Of a DNA stretch of 13,547 bases, positions 1 to 6,895 are shown piece after piece (position 1 is the stretch's first letter; every line of letters begins with the position of its first letter). The notes under the pieces were generated by a model, which made no database searches, was not told the DNA's origin, and saw nothing but the letters and a program-made list of their open reading frames with translations. The translations under genes were made by a program, and so were the position numbers. Source of the DNA: Rubrobacter sp. (GTDB lineage Bacteria > Actinomycetota > Rubrobacteria > Rubrobacterales > Rubrobacteraceae). The stretch covers positions 1 to 13,547 of the forward strand of contig JADDPM010000058.1 of NCBI GenBank assembly GCA_016781885.1, written 5' to 3'.

Positions 1-209
1 CCCAGCCCGGCTGAGGCGCCTGCCACCAGGAGGTAGAGTATCTATCTCAGAACAACATCGAGTTCAAGGAGAAGGACATCCGCACCGACCTCGACGCTAT
101 GCAAGAGATGGTGAGCATGAACTCCCAGTCCACCCCTACCACCGTCATAGATGGCGAGGTAATAATAGGCTTCGACAAGCAGAAGATCGACGCGCTGCTC
201 GGGATCTAG
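1..209 (+). CDS. Glutaredoxin-like protein, 3' part, probable selenoprotein with in-frame TGA
   Basis: The frame starting at base 3 runs to TAG at 207-209. It reads Q-P-G, then TGA (12-14), then G-A-C-H-Q-E-V-E-Y-L-S-Q, followed by a glutaredoxin-type C-terminal half: an acidic K-E-K-D-I-R segment, the S-T-P-T-T stretch carrying the cis-proline typical of the thioredoxin fold, V-I-D-G-E-V-I-I-G-F-D, and a final helix ending L-L-G-I. Glutaredoxins normally have C-x-x-C after the first strand. Here TGA occupies the nucleophilic first position, giving U-G-A-C if read as selenocysteine. A hairpin fitting the bacterial SECIS pattern follows (30-48). Such proteins act as cytoplasmic thiol-disulfide reductants. 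The N-terminus lies outside the window. Alternatives are a real nonsense mutation (pseudogene) or a sequencing error. The glutaredoxin assignment is firm; recoding is inferred. Confidence 0.7.
30..48 (+). promoter_or_regulatory. Candidate bacterial SECIS hairpin downstream of the TGA
   Basis: Bases 30-37 (GAGGTAGA) pair with 41-48 (TCTATCTC) in eight uninterrupted pairs, one of them G-U, closing a three-base loop GTA (38-40). The loop begins 23 nt after the TGA at 12-14. Bacterial SECIS elements lie inside the coding sequence just after the UGA, with the apical loop roughly 16-37 nt downstream and a G among the first two loop bases. This hairpin meets all of these. No long lower stem reaching back to the UGA is visible. 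SelB binding is inferred, not shown. Confidence 0.6.
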
Positions 210-346
210 TCAAAGGCCCTGAAGCATCCAAAAGAGAGCACGAGCGGCTGATAGACGACCTGGAACGGGAGCGGAACAAAACTGCCGCAGAGCGGGAACT
301 TGCCGAGAGACTGGAGGCCGAGCTTAGGGAGGTCCGTCGACCTTAG
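206..346 (+). other. Start-less coiled-coil reading frame (remnant or lost C-terminal extension)
   Basis: Reading from base 206 to TAG at 344-346 gives about 46 residues rich in E, R, L and A with heptad-like leucines (for example D-D-L-E-R-E-R and L-A-E-R-L-E-A-E-L-R-E-V). This looks like a coiled coil and not random out-of-frame sequence. No ATG, GTG or TTG opens the frame, and upstream it stays open through the glutaredoxin gene in the -1 frame. It may be a decayed gene end, or a former C-terminal extension of the glutaredoxin cut off by a one-base shift. No function can be given. Confidence 0.25.
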
Positions 347-388
347 TGGCGCAGACTGTTTGGAAGCTAGGCAGAAGGAGATAGCGGA

Positions 389-649
389 GTGGCAGCAAGG
401 ATAGTAGGAGTGACGTTCGAGCAAAACCGCCAACCAGGACGCCAGCGATTGACGATACCAAGGAACGTAGTCAGGTGCATGGAGCTACACGACGGAGAGG
501 AGGTGCTCCTGACGGTACGCCTACCGGACGAGTCGGAGCTTCGCAGCACCGAGAAGTTGACGAGCGGTGAAGAGGTGAATTGGCATGGGATACCGCTTCC
601 CTCAGAGAAAGTTCTGAGAATTACGGTTGAGAGAGCAGATTCGACATGA
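389..649 (+). CDS. Small AbrB/MazE-like protein (86 aa)
   Basis: Starts at GTG (389-391), with a clear AGAAGGAG ribosome-binding site ending 8 nt upstream. The N-terminal half resembles a SpoVT-AbrB swapped-hairpin DNA-binding domain: G-R-Q-R-L-T-I-P-R-N-V-V (residues 17-28) followed by L-H-D-G-E-E-V-L-L-T-V (33-43), the usual strand-helix-strand order in which 'PR/PK' precedes a helix and 'G-(D/E)-E-V' leads the next strand. The C-terminal half, with a W-H-G-I-P-L-P-S-E-K segment, is not recognised. The stop overlaps the next start as ATGA (646-649), so the two genes are probably translationally coupled. AbrB-like proteins often serve as antitoxins or small regulators; that role is only inferred. 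The family match is weak because it rests on a short motif. Confidence 0.6.
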   Translation: MAARIVGVTFEQNRQPGRQRLTIPRNVVRCMELHDGEEVLLTVRLPDESELRSTEKLTSGEEVNWHGIPLPSEKVLRITVERADST

Positions 650-1035
650 CTAATGTGCCACCCGGGCTTGCTGAGTGGGTAGAGAAACGGTCAGACGAGG
701 CTCACGAACTCGCCGACCAGATTGAATCCATCCTTCGAAAGAAGGCGCGTGACGCGAAGGTGCGTAAAAAGCTGCCTGAGACTATCAGCTATGGAGAGCT
801 GTCTGCGCAGTTCGGGCACACCCCTCGCGATCCGACGTTCACAGATGCCCTCGGTATTGTTTCTTACCGAACACTGATGCAAGATGGGTTTGCCCTCTCG
901 GCGCTCGTGGTCAACAAAGAGACCGAGCGACCCGGCAGAGCCTTCTACCCGCTAGTCGGCGGCACCGAAAAACTGAACGCGGACGAACAAGACCGGCTGT
1001 TCATTGAAGAGCTCAAGAAGATTAAGGGAAGGTAG
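646..1035 (+). CDS. Hypothetical protein, 129 aa, coupled to the AbrB-like gene
   Basis: ATG at 646 overlaps the preceding TGA in an ATGA junction; the stop is TAG at 1033-1035. I do not recognise the family with certainty. Residues 8-42 are charged and helical, with many E, D, K and R. Residues 46-101 hold the most conserved-looking stretch: I-S-Y-G-E-L-S (47-53), L-S-A-L-V-V-N-K (84-91) and P-G-R-A-F-Y (96-101). This 'YGEL ... SALVVNK ... PG.xFY' pattern recalls uncharacterised proteins found near restriction or HNH genes, but I cannot name a domain. There are no membrane segments or signal peptide. The two-gene layout (small DNA-binding-like protein first, second gene overlapping) resembles toxin-antitoxin or regulator-effector modules, which is inference only. 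Confidence 0.7.
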   Translation: MTNVPPGLAEWVEKRSDEAHELADQIESILRKKARDAKVRKKLPETISYGELSAQFGHTPRDPTFTDALGIVSYRTLMQDGFALSALVVNKETERPGRAFYPLVGGTEKLNADEQDRLFIEELKKIKGR

Positions 1036-1091
1036 CATGGGGTTATCGGAATGTATGCGGTAATTCCCAGCCTACTCCCGACTATCTACTT

Positions 1092-1113
1092 CCTATAAAT
1101 AAGGCGAAACGCC
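1092..1113 (-). terminator. Possible weak intrinsic terminator after trpE
   Basis: On the minus strand GGCG-TTT-CGCC (1113 to 1103) is followed by a T-rich tail TTATTTATAGG, about 35 nt after the trpE stop. The stem is only four pairs, so it is weak. The 112-base gap 1036-1147 between the convergent genes contains nothing else I can support. Confidence 0.35.
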
Positions 1114-1147
1114 GGATATGCGAGTTTCCGAAAAGCTTAAGCTCAAC

Positions 1148-2665
1148 CTACAGCCACATCCCCCGGCTTCTAGCTACCTCAAGCGCCCGCACGATAGCCC
1201 CGGCCTTGTTACGGGTCTCCTCGTACTCCAGGGAAGGAACCGAATCAGCGACGACACCGCCGCCGGCCTGGAAATAAGCGCGGTTGTCTTTGAGGAGGGC
1301 GGTGCGTAGCGTTATACAGGTGTCGAGGCGGCCGTCTATGCCGTAGTAGCCGGTGGCTCCGGCGTAGGGGCCGCGGCGGGTCGGCTCTAGCTCGTCGATG
1401 ATCTCCATCGCCCGCACCTTCGGAGCGCCGGAGACGGTCCCGGCGGGGAAGGCGGCGGCCAGAGCATCGAGGGCGGTGAGGTCCTCGCGCAGGTCCCCCT
1501 CTACCGTGGAGACGATGTGCATGACGTGGGAGTAGCGCTCTACCTCCATGAAGCTCTCAAGACCTACGCTCCCGATCTCCGCGACCCTCCCCAGGTCGTT
1601 GCGCCCGAGGTCGACGAGCATGACGTGCTCGGCCCGCTCCTTGGCGTCCGCCAGAAGCTCCTCAGCGAGTAGGGAATCCTCCTCCGGCGTTGCGCCGCGG
1701 CGTCGCGTCCCGGCAACGGGACGGGTCATCACCCTACGGCCCTCGACGCGCACCAGCGGCTCGGGCGAGGCGCCGACGAGCGCCATGTCCCCGAGCTTCA
1801 GGTATGTCATGTACGGCGAGGGGTTGACGGTCCGCAGGCCCCGGTAGAGGAGGAACGGGTCCAGGTCGCCTATCTGCGCGAAGAAGCGCTGTGAAGGTAC
1901 GATCTGGAACGCGTCCCCCGCCCGGATATACTCCTTCGCCTTCTCGACGGCCTCCTCGTAGCCCGCGCGGGTGAAGTTCGAGGACACCTCTACTTCACCG
2001 TTTCCGGCGGGGAGGGTGCGGCGCGCGGTAGGAGCTGCGAGCCGTTCGGAGATGCGGCGGATGTCGTCGGCGGCCCGACGATAAGCTGCGGCGAAGCCCT
2101 CACCCTCGACGTTGCGCAGATTGGCCGCATCGACGAGCGAGATCACTAGCACCTTGTGCCGCAGGTGGTCGAAGACGATAAGCGTATCCGTAACGACGAA
2201 GTAAGCCTCGGGCACCTGAAGCTCGTCCGGCGGAGCATCCGGCAGCCGCTCCAGGTAGCGCACGGCGTCATAGGAGAAGTAGCCGACCGCCCCGCCGACG
2301 AAAGCCGGCAGATTTGGCAAGGGGGCTACGCTCTTCTTGCCGACTATCTGCGCGAGCCCCCGGAAGGGGTCTTTCGCCGCCACCTCGCGCACTCCGTCGG
2401 CGTCCACGACGGTGTAGACGCCGTCCCTGTAGGAGAGCGTGCGTTTGGGGTCGAAGCCGAGGAAAGAGTACCGGCCGAACCGCTCGGCCTCCTCGGCGCT
2501 CTCCAGGAGGAAGACGTTCTCCTCGTCGGCGAACTTGAGGGCGGCGGATATAGGCGTCTCCAGATCCCCGATGAACTCCCCGTACAGCGGCACGACGTCG
2601 TACTCTCGCGCGAGCCTGCGGGCATCGGGGAGCGAGGGCATGAGGTTCCTACCGGCGGCGTTCAT
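1148..2665 (-). CDS. trpE: Anthranilate synthase component I
   Basis: Converts chorismate to anthranilate, the first committed step of tryptophan synthesis, using ammonia released by the TrpG glutaminase, which is not in this window. The 505 residues are full length. Visible are the N-terminal L-L-E-S element (53-56) and N-P-S-P-Y-M (281-286), both associated with tryptophan feedback binding, and the chorismate-binding core: A-F-Q-I-V-P-S-Q-R (252-260), R-P-V-A-G-T-R-R-R-G (315-324), D-L-G-R-N-D-L-G-R (352-360), G-T-V-S-G-A-P-K (409-416) and E-T-R-N-K-A-G-A (483-490). The feedback motifs favour TrpE over PabB. ATG at 2665 overlaps the hisIE stop by 17 nt, with GAGGG six bases upstream. A second ATG at 2641 (Met9) with AGGA upstream avoids the overlap and is also possible. 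It is the last gene of the minus-strand cluster. Confidence 0.95.
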   Translation of the reverse strand: MNAAGRNLMPSLPDARRLAREYDVVPLYGEFIGDLETPISAALKFADEENVFLLESAEEAERFGRYSFLGFDPKRTLSYRDGVYTVVDADGVREVAAKDPFRGLAQIVGKKSVAPLPNLPAFVGGAVGYFSYDAVRYLERLPDAPPDELQVPEAYFVVTDTLIVFDHLRHKVLVISLVDAANLRNVEGEGFAAAYRRAADDIRRISERLAAPTARRTLPAGNGEVEVSSNFTRAGYEEAVEKAKEYIRAGDAFQIVPSQRFFAQIGDLDPFLLYRGLRTVNPSPYMTYLKLGDMALVGASPEPLVRVEGRRVMTRPVAGTRRRGATPEEDSLLAEELLADAKERAEHVMLVDLGRNDLGRVAEIGSVGLESFMEVERYSHVMHIVSTVEGDLREDLTALDALAAAFPAGTVSGAPKVRAMEIIDELEPTRRGPYAGATGYYGIDGRLDTCITLRTALLKDNRAYFQAGGGVVADSVPSLEYEETRNKAGAIVRALEVARSRGMWL

Positions 2666-3269
2666 CTAGAACCCTCGCCACCTCCTCCGTCTTCACGCCG
2701 CGTTCCTCCAGCAACACCAGCAGGTGATACAGGAGGTCCGCCGACTCCTCGGCCAGCTTCTCGCCTTCGAGCGCCGCCACGACGACCTCGACCGCCTCCT
2801 CACCGACCTTCTGGGCGGCGTACCCGGTCCCGCGCTGTAGAAGCTTCGCCGTATACGAGCCCTCCGGCATCTCCTCGCGCCGCCCAGCTATTGTCCCGGC
2901 GAGCCTAGTGAGGATCTGGCCGAGGTCCGGGGCCTCTTCGTTCGACCCGCCGTACACGGGGGTGAAGAAGCAGCTCCTCGCACCGGTATGGCAGGCCGGG
3001 CCACGAGGCTCGACCCGGTACAGGAGAGCATCGCCGTCGCAGTCGAGGTGGACCTCGACTACCTTTTGGGTATTGCCGCTGGTCTCCCCCTTGCGCCAGA
3101 GCTCGTCCCTGGAACGGGAGTAGTAGTGGGCCTCGCCGGTCGCAAAGGTCTTCTCGACGGCCTCCTGATTAGCGTAGGCGAGCGTCAGGACCTCGTTCGT
3201 CGCCGCGTCTTGCGCTATCACGGGGATGAGGCCGTTCTCGTCGTAGCGGATCTCAGCTGGCACGCTCAT
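2649..3269 (-). CDS. hisIE: Bifunctional phosphoribosyl-AMP cyclohydrolase / phosphoribosyl-ATP pyrophosphatase
   Basis: Catalyses steps 2 and 3 of histidine synthesis. The 206 residues hold an N-terminal HisI domain with the metal-binding segment L-D-C-D-G-D-A (75-81), G-P-A-C-H-T-G (90-96) and S-C-F-F (99-102), then from about residue 115 a HisE domain with K-V-G-E-E-A-V-E (144-151) and E-E-S-A-D-L-L-Y-H-L-L (164-174). The start is ATG at 3269, which overlaps the hisF stop as ATGA; there is no strong ribosome-binding site, so translation is probably coupled to hisF. The frame stays open upstream through hisF, but that part does not resemble HisI. A HisIE fusion is common in some bacteria, whereas many actinobacteria keep the two proteins separate. 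Confidence 0.95.
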   Translation of the reverse strand: MSVPAEIRYDENGLIPVIAQDAATNEVLTLAYANQEAVEKTFATGEAHYYSRSRDELWRKGETSGNTQKVVEVHLDCDGDALLYRVEPRGPACHTGARSCFFTPVYGGSNEEAPDLGQILTRLAGTIAGRREEMPEGSYTAKLLQRGTGYAAQKVGEEAVEVVVAALEGEKLAEESADLLYHLLVLLEERGVKTEEVARVLDERRR

Positions 3270-4024
3270 CGGACCGGCACCCCGGCCTCGCGCAAGGTAT
3301 CCTTGGCCTCGGCGATGCTGTACTCGCCGAAGTGGAAGATGCTCGCAGCGAGCACGGCGCTCGCCCCGGCGCGGACAGCGGAGACCATGTGCTCCGGGTG
3401 CCCGGCCCCGCCGGAGGCTATTAACGGAACGTTGGTCTTCGAGGCGACCTCGGAGATCAGGTCGAGGTCGTACCCACTCTCCGTCCCGTCGGCGTCCATG
3501 CTGTTTAGGACGAACTCCCCGGCCCCCCGCCTCTCCCCCTCGACGAGCCACGCGACGGCGTCCTTGCCCGTGTTCAACCTGCCGCCATTCAGATATACCT
3601 CCCAGCCGGGACCGTCTTCCTTGTGCTTTACGTCCACGCTCAGGACGACGCACTGGCTCCCGAAGCGCGCGGCCCCATCGTCTATGAGGTCCGGCGTCCT
3701 AACGGCGGCGCTGTTGATAGAGACCTTATCGGCCCCGGCGCGGAGCATGGCGCGCATATCGGAGACGGTCCGAACGCCGCCGCCTATGGTGTAGGGGATA
3801 AAGACCTCCTCGGCGGCTGCGCGGGCGAGCCTGGCTGCGGTCTCGCGGTTCTCGTGCGAGGCGGTGATATCGTAGAACACGATCTCATCGGCCCCCTCCC
3901 TGTCGTAGAGGGCGGCGAGCTCTACCGGGTCCCCGGCGTCCCTCAGGTTCTTGAAGTTCGTGCCCTTGACGACCCTGCCGGCGTCCACGTCCAGGCACGG
4001 GATAATGCGGACCTTTAGTCCCAC
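3266..4024 (-). CDS. hisF: Imidazole glycerol phosphate synthase cyclase subunit
   Basis: With the HisH glutaminase (not in view), HisF forms imidazole glycerol phosphate and AICAR from PRFAR. It is a 252-residue beta/alpha barrel of normal length. Both catalytic aspartates are seen: Asp12 in I-P-C-L-D-V-D and Asp131 in L-S-V-D-V-K (the usual Asp11 and Asp130). The phosphate-binding glycine motifs G-G-G-V-R (81-85) and A-S-G-G-A-G are present. The start is GTG at 4024, supported by GAGGAGGGAG upstream. It overlaps the end of the MOSC gene by 10 nt and hisIE by 4 nt, so all three are likely one transcript. Confidence 0.96.
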   Translation of the reverse strand: MGLKVRIIPCLDVDAGRVVKGTNFKNLRDAGDPVELAALYDREGADEIVFYDITASHENRETAARLARAAAEEVFIPYTIGGGVRTVSDMRAMLRAGADKVSINSAAVRTPDLIDDGAARFGSQCVVLSVDVKHKEDGPGWEVYLNGGRLNTGKDAVAWLVEGERRGAGEFVLNSMDADGTESGYDLDLISEVASKTNVPLIASGGAGHPEHMVSAVRAGASAVLAASIFHFGEYSIAEAKDTLREAGVPVR

Positions 4025-4677
4025 TGGCGCTCCCTCCTCATCCGGTCGAGCCGTTCTGCGAACAGGGCGCGCCCGCTTGCGGCGAACTCCGGCATACCGG
4101 TCAGGCGCTCGACGAGCGCGAAGTCACGCGACCGCTCGTAGATAATGTCGTTCACGTCGGCTATCGAGATGCGGTCCGGGTGCCGCCCGACGCGCTCGAA
4201 AGCATCGCCCGCCTCGACCATACCCTCGCTCAACACCCGTGTGTAGAAGCCGGTGTAGCCCGTCTGAGACACCCACCTCGCGAGCAGCCTCTCCCCGTTT
4301 TTTCCGGCCAGTTTGTTGCACGGCATTCGCGGCTGGCTGACCTGTACCGTCGCCCCGCCAACGCGAAACACGTCGCCTATGCAAACCTCCGTCTCCAGCG
4401 CGCCGGAGATAGTGAGGTTCTCGCTCATGGCGCCGGGAGAGAGCTCGCGTCCGAGCTCCCTCTCCCAGTGCGAGTAGTGATCCAGGGGGTACGCGCAGAC
4501 CGCCTTGTCCGGCCCGCCGTGGTTGGCCGGATCTCCCTGTCCGTCACCGTCGAAGTTCTCATAGCGTAACATCGCCCGCAAGACCGGCCTCTTTGCCCCG
4601 CCCGTGAGCACCTCCCGTCCGTCGTAGCGTTGTGTAGAGGGGAGTGCTACGTTGAGAGAGACGGCCTTCATCGGCAT
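4015..4677 (-). CDS. MOSC domain protein, YiiM-like
   Basis: The 220 residues match the length and layout of YiiM-type MOSC proteins, which are linked to molybdenum-cofactor-dependent reduction of N-hydroxylated compounds such as hydroxylaminopurine. Visible are G-D-G-Q-G-D with N-H-G-G (44-55), A-V-C-A-Y-P (59-64), S-E-N-L-T (85-89), C-I-G-D-V-F-R (99-105) and S-Q-P-R-M-P-C-N-K-L (114-123), whose Cys120 is the conserved MOSC cysteine. The usual G-E-N-L segment reads S-E-N-L here. The start is ATG at 4677 with GGGAGG about 10 nt upstream; a second ATG two codons later is worse placed. The C-terminal 60 residues form the helical tail seen in YiiM homologues. It sits between a DUF429 gene and hisF; no Moco biosynthesis genes are nearby. 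Confidence 0.88.
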   Translation of the reverse strand: MPMKAVSLNVALPSTQRYDGREVLTGGAKRPVLRAMLRYENFDGDGQGDPANHGGPDKAVCAYPLDHYSHWERELGRELSPGAMSENLTISGALETEVCIGDVFRVGGATVQVSQPRMPCNKLAGKNGERLLARWVSQTGYTGFYTRVLSEGMVEAGDAFERVGRHPDRISIADVNDIIYERSRDFALVERLTGMPEFAASGRALFAERLDRMRRERQWD

Positions 4678-4692
4678 CGGAAGACTACCTCC

Positions 4693-5556
4693 CTAGATGT
4701 ACGGCACCCCCGCCGAGCGACACTCCTCGGCGATGCGTCCCTGGAGTACGGCCGGGGCAGGGAGCAGGACGGAGCCCTCGCGGCCGGTGCCGACCACCAC
4801 GGAGCCGTCCCTCCCCTTCCAGTGCCGGTGTACGGTGTACGCCGCGAGCGTCCCCTCGACGAGGCTGGCTATACGGTCAAACTCCGCGTGCGAGAGTGAC
4901 GGCGCGATGTCCAGCTTGGAGAGGTCAACGTTCTCCGCCGCAGACAGGTCCGCCGAGAGGTTCCCGGTCCTCAAGCGCAGCCCCGGCGTGTTCCACAGCA
5001 CGTCCACAGCCCCCTTCAGGGCCGCGGCCCGCGCCTCCTTGTTGCCCTTGCGGAACTTGGGCTCCGGCAGACCACGCAAGATCCCGGCGAGGTCACCATC
5101 AGCTTCGCCGTCTCTCCCTTCGCGCTCGAAGAGAAGCACCTTGAGCGTCGCGGCCGAGTCAACCTCGGTGACCACGCTCTGTCCACGAGCCCGGCGGAAC
5201 GGGTAGTCGGTGTACTCGACGCCGACCCCCTCGAGCGCGGCCAGGATCTCCTCGGCGAAGGGTTCGTCACCGAACATCTTGCGGCTCGCCGAGTAGGCCG
5301 GCAACGCGAGCCTGCTGAGGACGCGCTCTATCCTGCGCGTGCCACGCTCGTTCGGGACCGAGAGCGGGGCGTCCACCCCGACCACTACCCCCCTACGCCC
5401 CTCAGCATGGCCCCGAACTGCGGAGGCAAGCTCCCCGGCGCCCTTCGCGAACGAGTTGGCTACGATACTACCCCGCTCGTCCAGAATGACCAGGCAACTC
5501 GGCCTCTCCCCCGCCTCGCCCGGCCGCCACGCCAGCGAGCACCCTACAAACCTCAC
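4693..5556 (-). CDS. DUF429 family protein (predicted RNase H-like nuclease fold)
   Basis: A 287-residue protein of the DUF429 type, a family predicted to have an RNase H-like fold but with no established reaction. The core motif V-G-V-D-A-P-L-S-V-P-N (59-69), the R-x-x-E-R-V segment (75-79) and S-A-S-R-K-M-F-G (89-96) are as expected. The first motif, usually G-x-D-x-A-W near the N-terminus, reads V-G-C-S-L-A-W (4-10), so the expected first acidic residue is Ser7. The start is GTG at 5556, overlapping the glmM stop as GTGA, which implies translational coupling to glmM. It ends 15 bases before the MOSC start. Cellular role unknown. Confidence 0.82.
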   Translation of the reverse strand: MRFVGCSLAWRPGEAGERPSCLVILDERGSIVANSFAKGAGELASAVRGHAEGRRGVVVGVDAPLSVPNERGTRRIERVLSRLALPAYSASRKMFGDEPFAEEILAALEGVGVEYTDYPFRRARGQSVVTEVDSAATLKVLLFEREGRDGEADGDLAGILRGLPEPKFRKGNKEARAAALKGAVDVLWNTPGLRLRTGNLSADLSAAENVDLSKLDIAPSLSHAEFDRIASLVEGTLAAYTVHRHWKGRDGSVVVGTGREGSVLLPAPAVLQGRIAEECRSAGVPYI

Positions 5557-6875
5557 GATACCCCCACCTCCGAAGACCTAGCAACGACCCCCGCGACCTC
5601 CTCGCACACCTCACGGCAGACCGCAGCATCTACGTGCTCGACCATCACCCTGACCAGCGGTTCGGTCCCGCTCGGCCTGAGCAGGATGCGCCCCTCCGAG
5701 CCGAGCCGCCGTTCCGCCCTCATAACCGCCTCCTCGACTTCCCCGGCACCCGCAACAGCCCGGTCCTCGACCCGGACGTTCACGAGGGTCTGCGGGTAGA
5801 CTTCCATCACCCGCGCGAGCTCCGAGAGGGGTTTCCCGCTGCGCGCCATCACGTCCAGCAGCGCGAGCGCCGTCACGAGCCCGTCCCCGGTCGTAGCATA
5901 CCGGGCGTGTATGACATGGCCCGACTGCTCGCCCCCTAGAGAAGCCTCGCGCCGCTGCATCGCCTCCGCCACGTACCGGTCCCCGACCGGCGTCACCTCG
6001 TAGGGAATCCCCAGGGCGTCCATCGCCTTGAAGAAGCCCAGGTTGCTCATCACCGTCACCACGACCCCTCCGGCTAAAGCGCCGCGCTCGGCGAGGTCGC
6101 GGGCGAGGATCGCGATGATCCTATCCCCGTCCACCACGCGCCCCTCTTCATCGACCGCCAGCACCCTATCGGCGTCTCCATCGAACGCGAAGGCAACGTC
6201 GTGCCCCGACGCCTCCAGCTTCTCCACGTGCGTCGCGCCCACGCCCTCGTTTATGTTGATCCCGTCGGGCTCGTCGCCCACTACCGCGAGCTTTACCCCG
6301 AGCTCCCCGAACGCCAGCGGCGCGACCTTGTAAGCCGCCCCGTTCGCGCAGTCTAAAAGCACCCTGATACCCTCCGCCGGGGGCCGCAGGCGCGAGAGCA
6401 CGGTCTCCGCGTAGAGCCCGGGGGCGTCGGGGACCTTCTCTACCGCCCCTATACCAGCCCCGGTGGGCCTCTCGAAGTCCTCGCCGGCCAGCCTCTCCAG
6501 TTCCCTCTCCCGCGCGTCGGGTAGCTTGCGTCCCTCCCCGGAGAGGAACTTTATGCCGTTGTCCGGGTATGGGTTGTGTGAAGCGCTGACTACCCCGGCG
6601 ACGGCGGCCCCGAGAAGCGGCGCGAGGGTCGCCACGCCCGGCGTCGGCAGCACCCCGAGGTCCAGTACGCGGGCGCCCCCGCTCGCAGCACCGGAGGCTA
6701 GCGCGCTGGAGAGCATCCCGCCCGAGAGGCGGGTGTCACGGCCGAGCACGAGCGATCCGCCGAAGACACGGGCGGCGGCGAGGCCCAGGGCGAGGGCGTC
6801 CTCGGGTCTAAGACCCGCGTTTGCGATCCCGCGCACCCCGTCGGTACCGAAAGAGATCCTCCGTCCTTCTACCAA
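5553..6875 (-). CDS. glmM: Phosphoglucosamine mutase
   Basis: Interconverts glucosamine-6-phosphate and glucosamine-1-phosphate on the route to UDP-GlcNAc for peptidoglycan. All four alpha-D-phosphohexomutase motifs are present in 440 residues: the active-site phosphoserine loop S-A-S-H-N-P-Y-P-D-N-G (97-107, Ser99 catalytic), the metal-binding D-G-D-A-D-R (222-227), the sugar-binding G-G-E-Q-S-G-H (304-310), and R-P-S-G-T-E-P (390-396) for phosphate. The N-terminal F-G-T-D-G-V-R-G is typical of GlmM and sets it apart from ManB/Pgm. The start is TTG at 6875, fixed by TAGGAGGT only 4 nt upstream; no ATG or GTG fits. It follows rpsI, an arrangement seen in several Gram-positive lineages. Confidence 0.96.
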   Translation of the reverse strand: MVEGRRISFGTDGVRGIANAGLRPEDALALGLAAARVFGGSLVLGRDTRLSGGMLSSALASGAASGGARVLDLGVLPTPGVATLAPLLGAAVAGVVSASHNPYPDNGIKFLSGEGRKLPDARERELERLAGEDFERPTGAGIGAVEKVPDAPGLYAETVLSRLRPPAEGIRVLLDCANGAAYKVAPLAFGELGVKLAVVGDEPDGININEGVGATHVEKLEASGHDVAFAFDGDADRVLAVDEEGRVVDGDRIIAILARDLAERGALAGGVVVTVMSNLGFFKAMDALGIPYEVTPVGDRYVAEAMQRREASLGGEQSGHVIHARYATTGDGLVTALALLDVMARSGKPLSELARVMEVYPQTLVNVRVEDRAVAGAGEVEEAVMRAERRLGSEGRILLRPSGTEPLVRVMVEHVDAAVCREVCEEVAGVVARSSEVGVS

Positions 6876-6895
6876 TTTACCTCCTAGCCGGACGA

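Noticed and set aside
20..36. Alternative hairpin CTGCC / GGTAG around loop ACCAGGA after the TGA
   Set aside because: Its loop starts only 10 nt after the TGA, too close for a bacterial SECIS, and it has a weaker 5-bp stem than the one at 30-48, with which it conflicts.
1134..1143. AGCTTAAGCT palindrome next to the trpE stop
   Set aside because: Short isolated palindrome, no T-run and no operator context.
2156..2908. 250-codon plus-strand reading frame across trpE and hisIE
   Set aside because: Antisense shadow typical of high-GC coding DNA; Pro/Arg-rich with no domain, while the minus strand carries clear TrpE and HisIE.
3270..3653. Long upstream extension of hisIE
   Set aside because: It lies in a shifted frame inside hisF and is Arg/Gly-rich shadow coding; the ATGA junction and family N-terminus fix the start at 3269.
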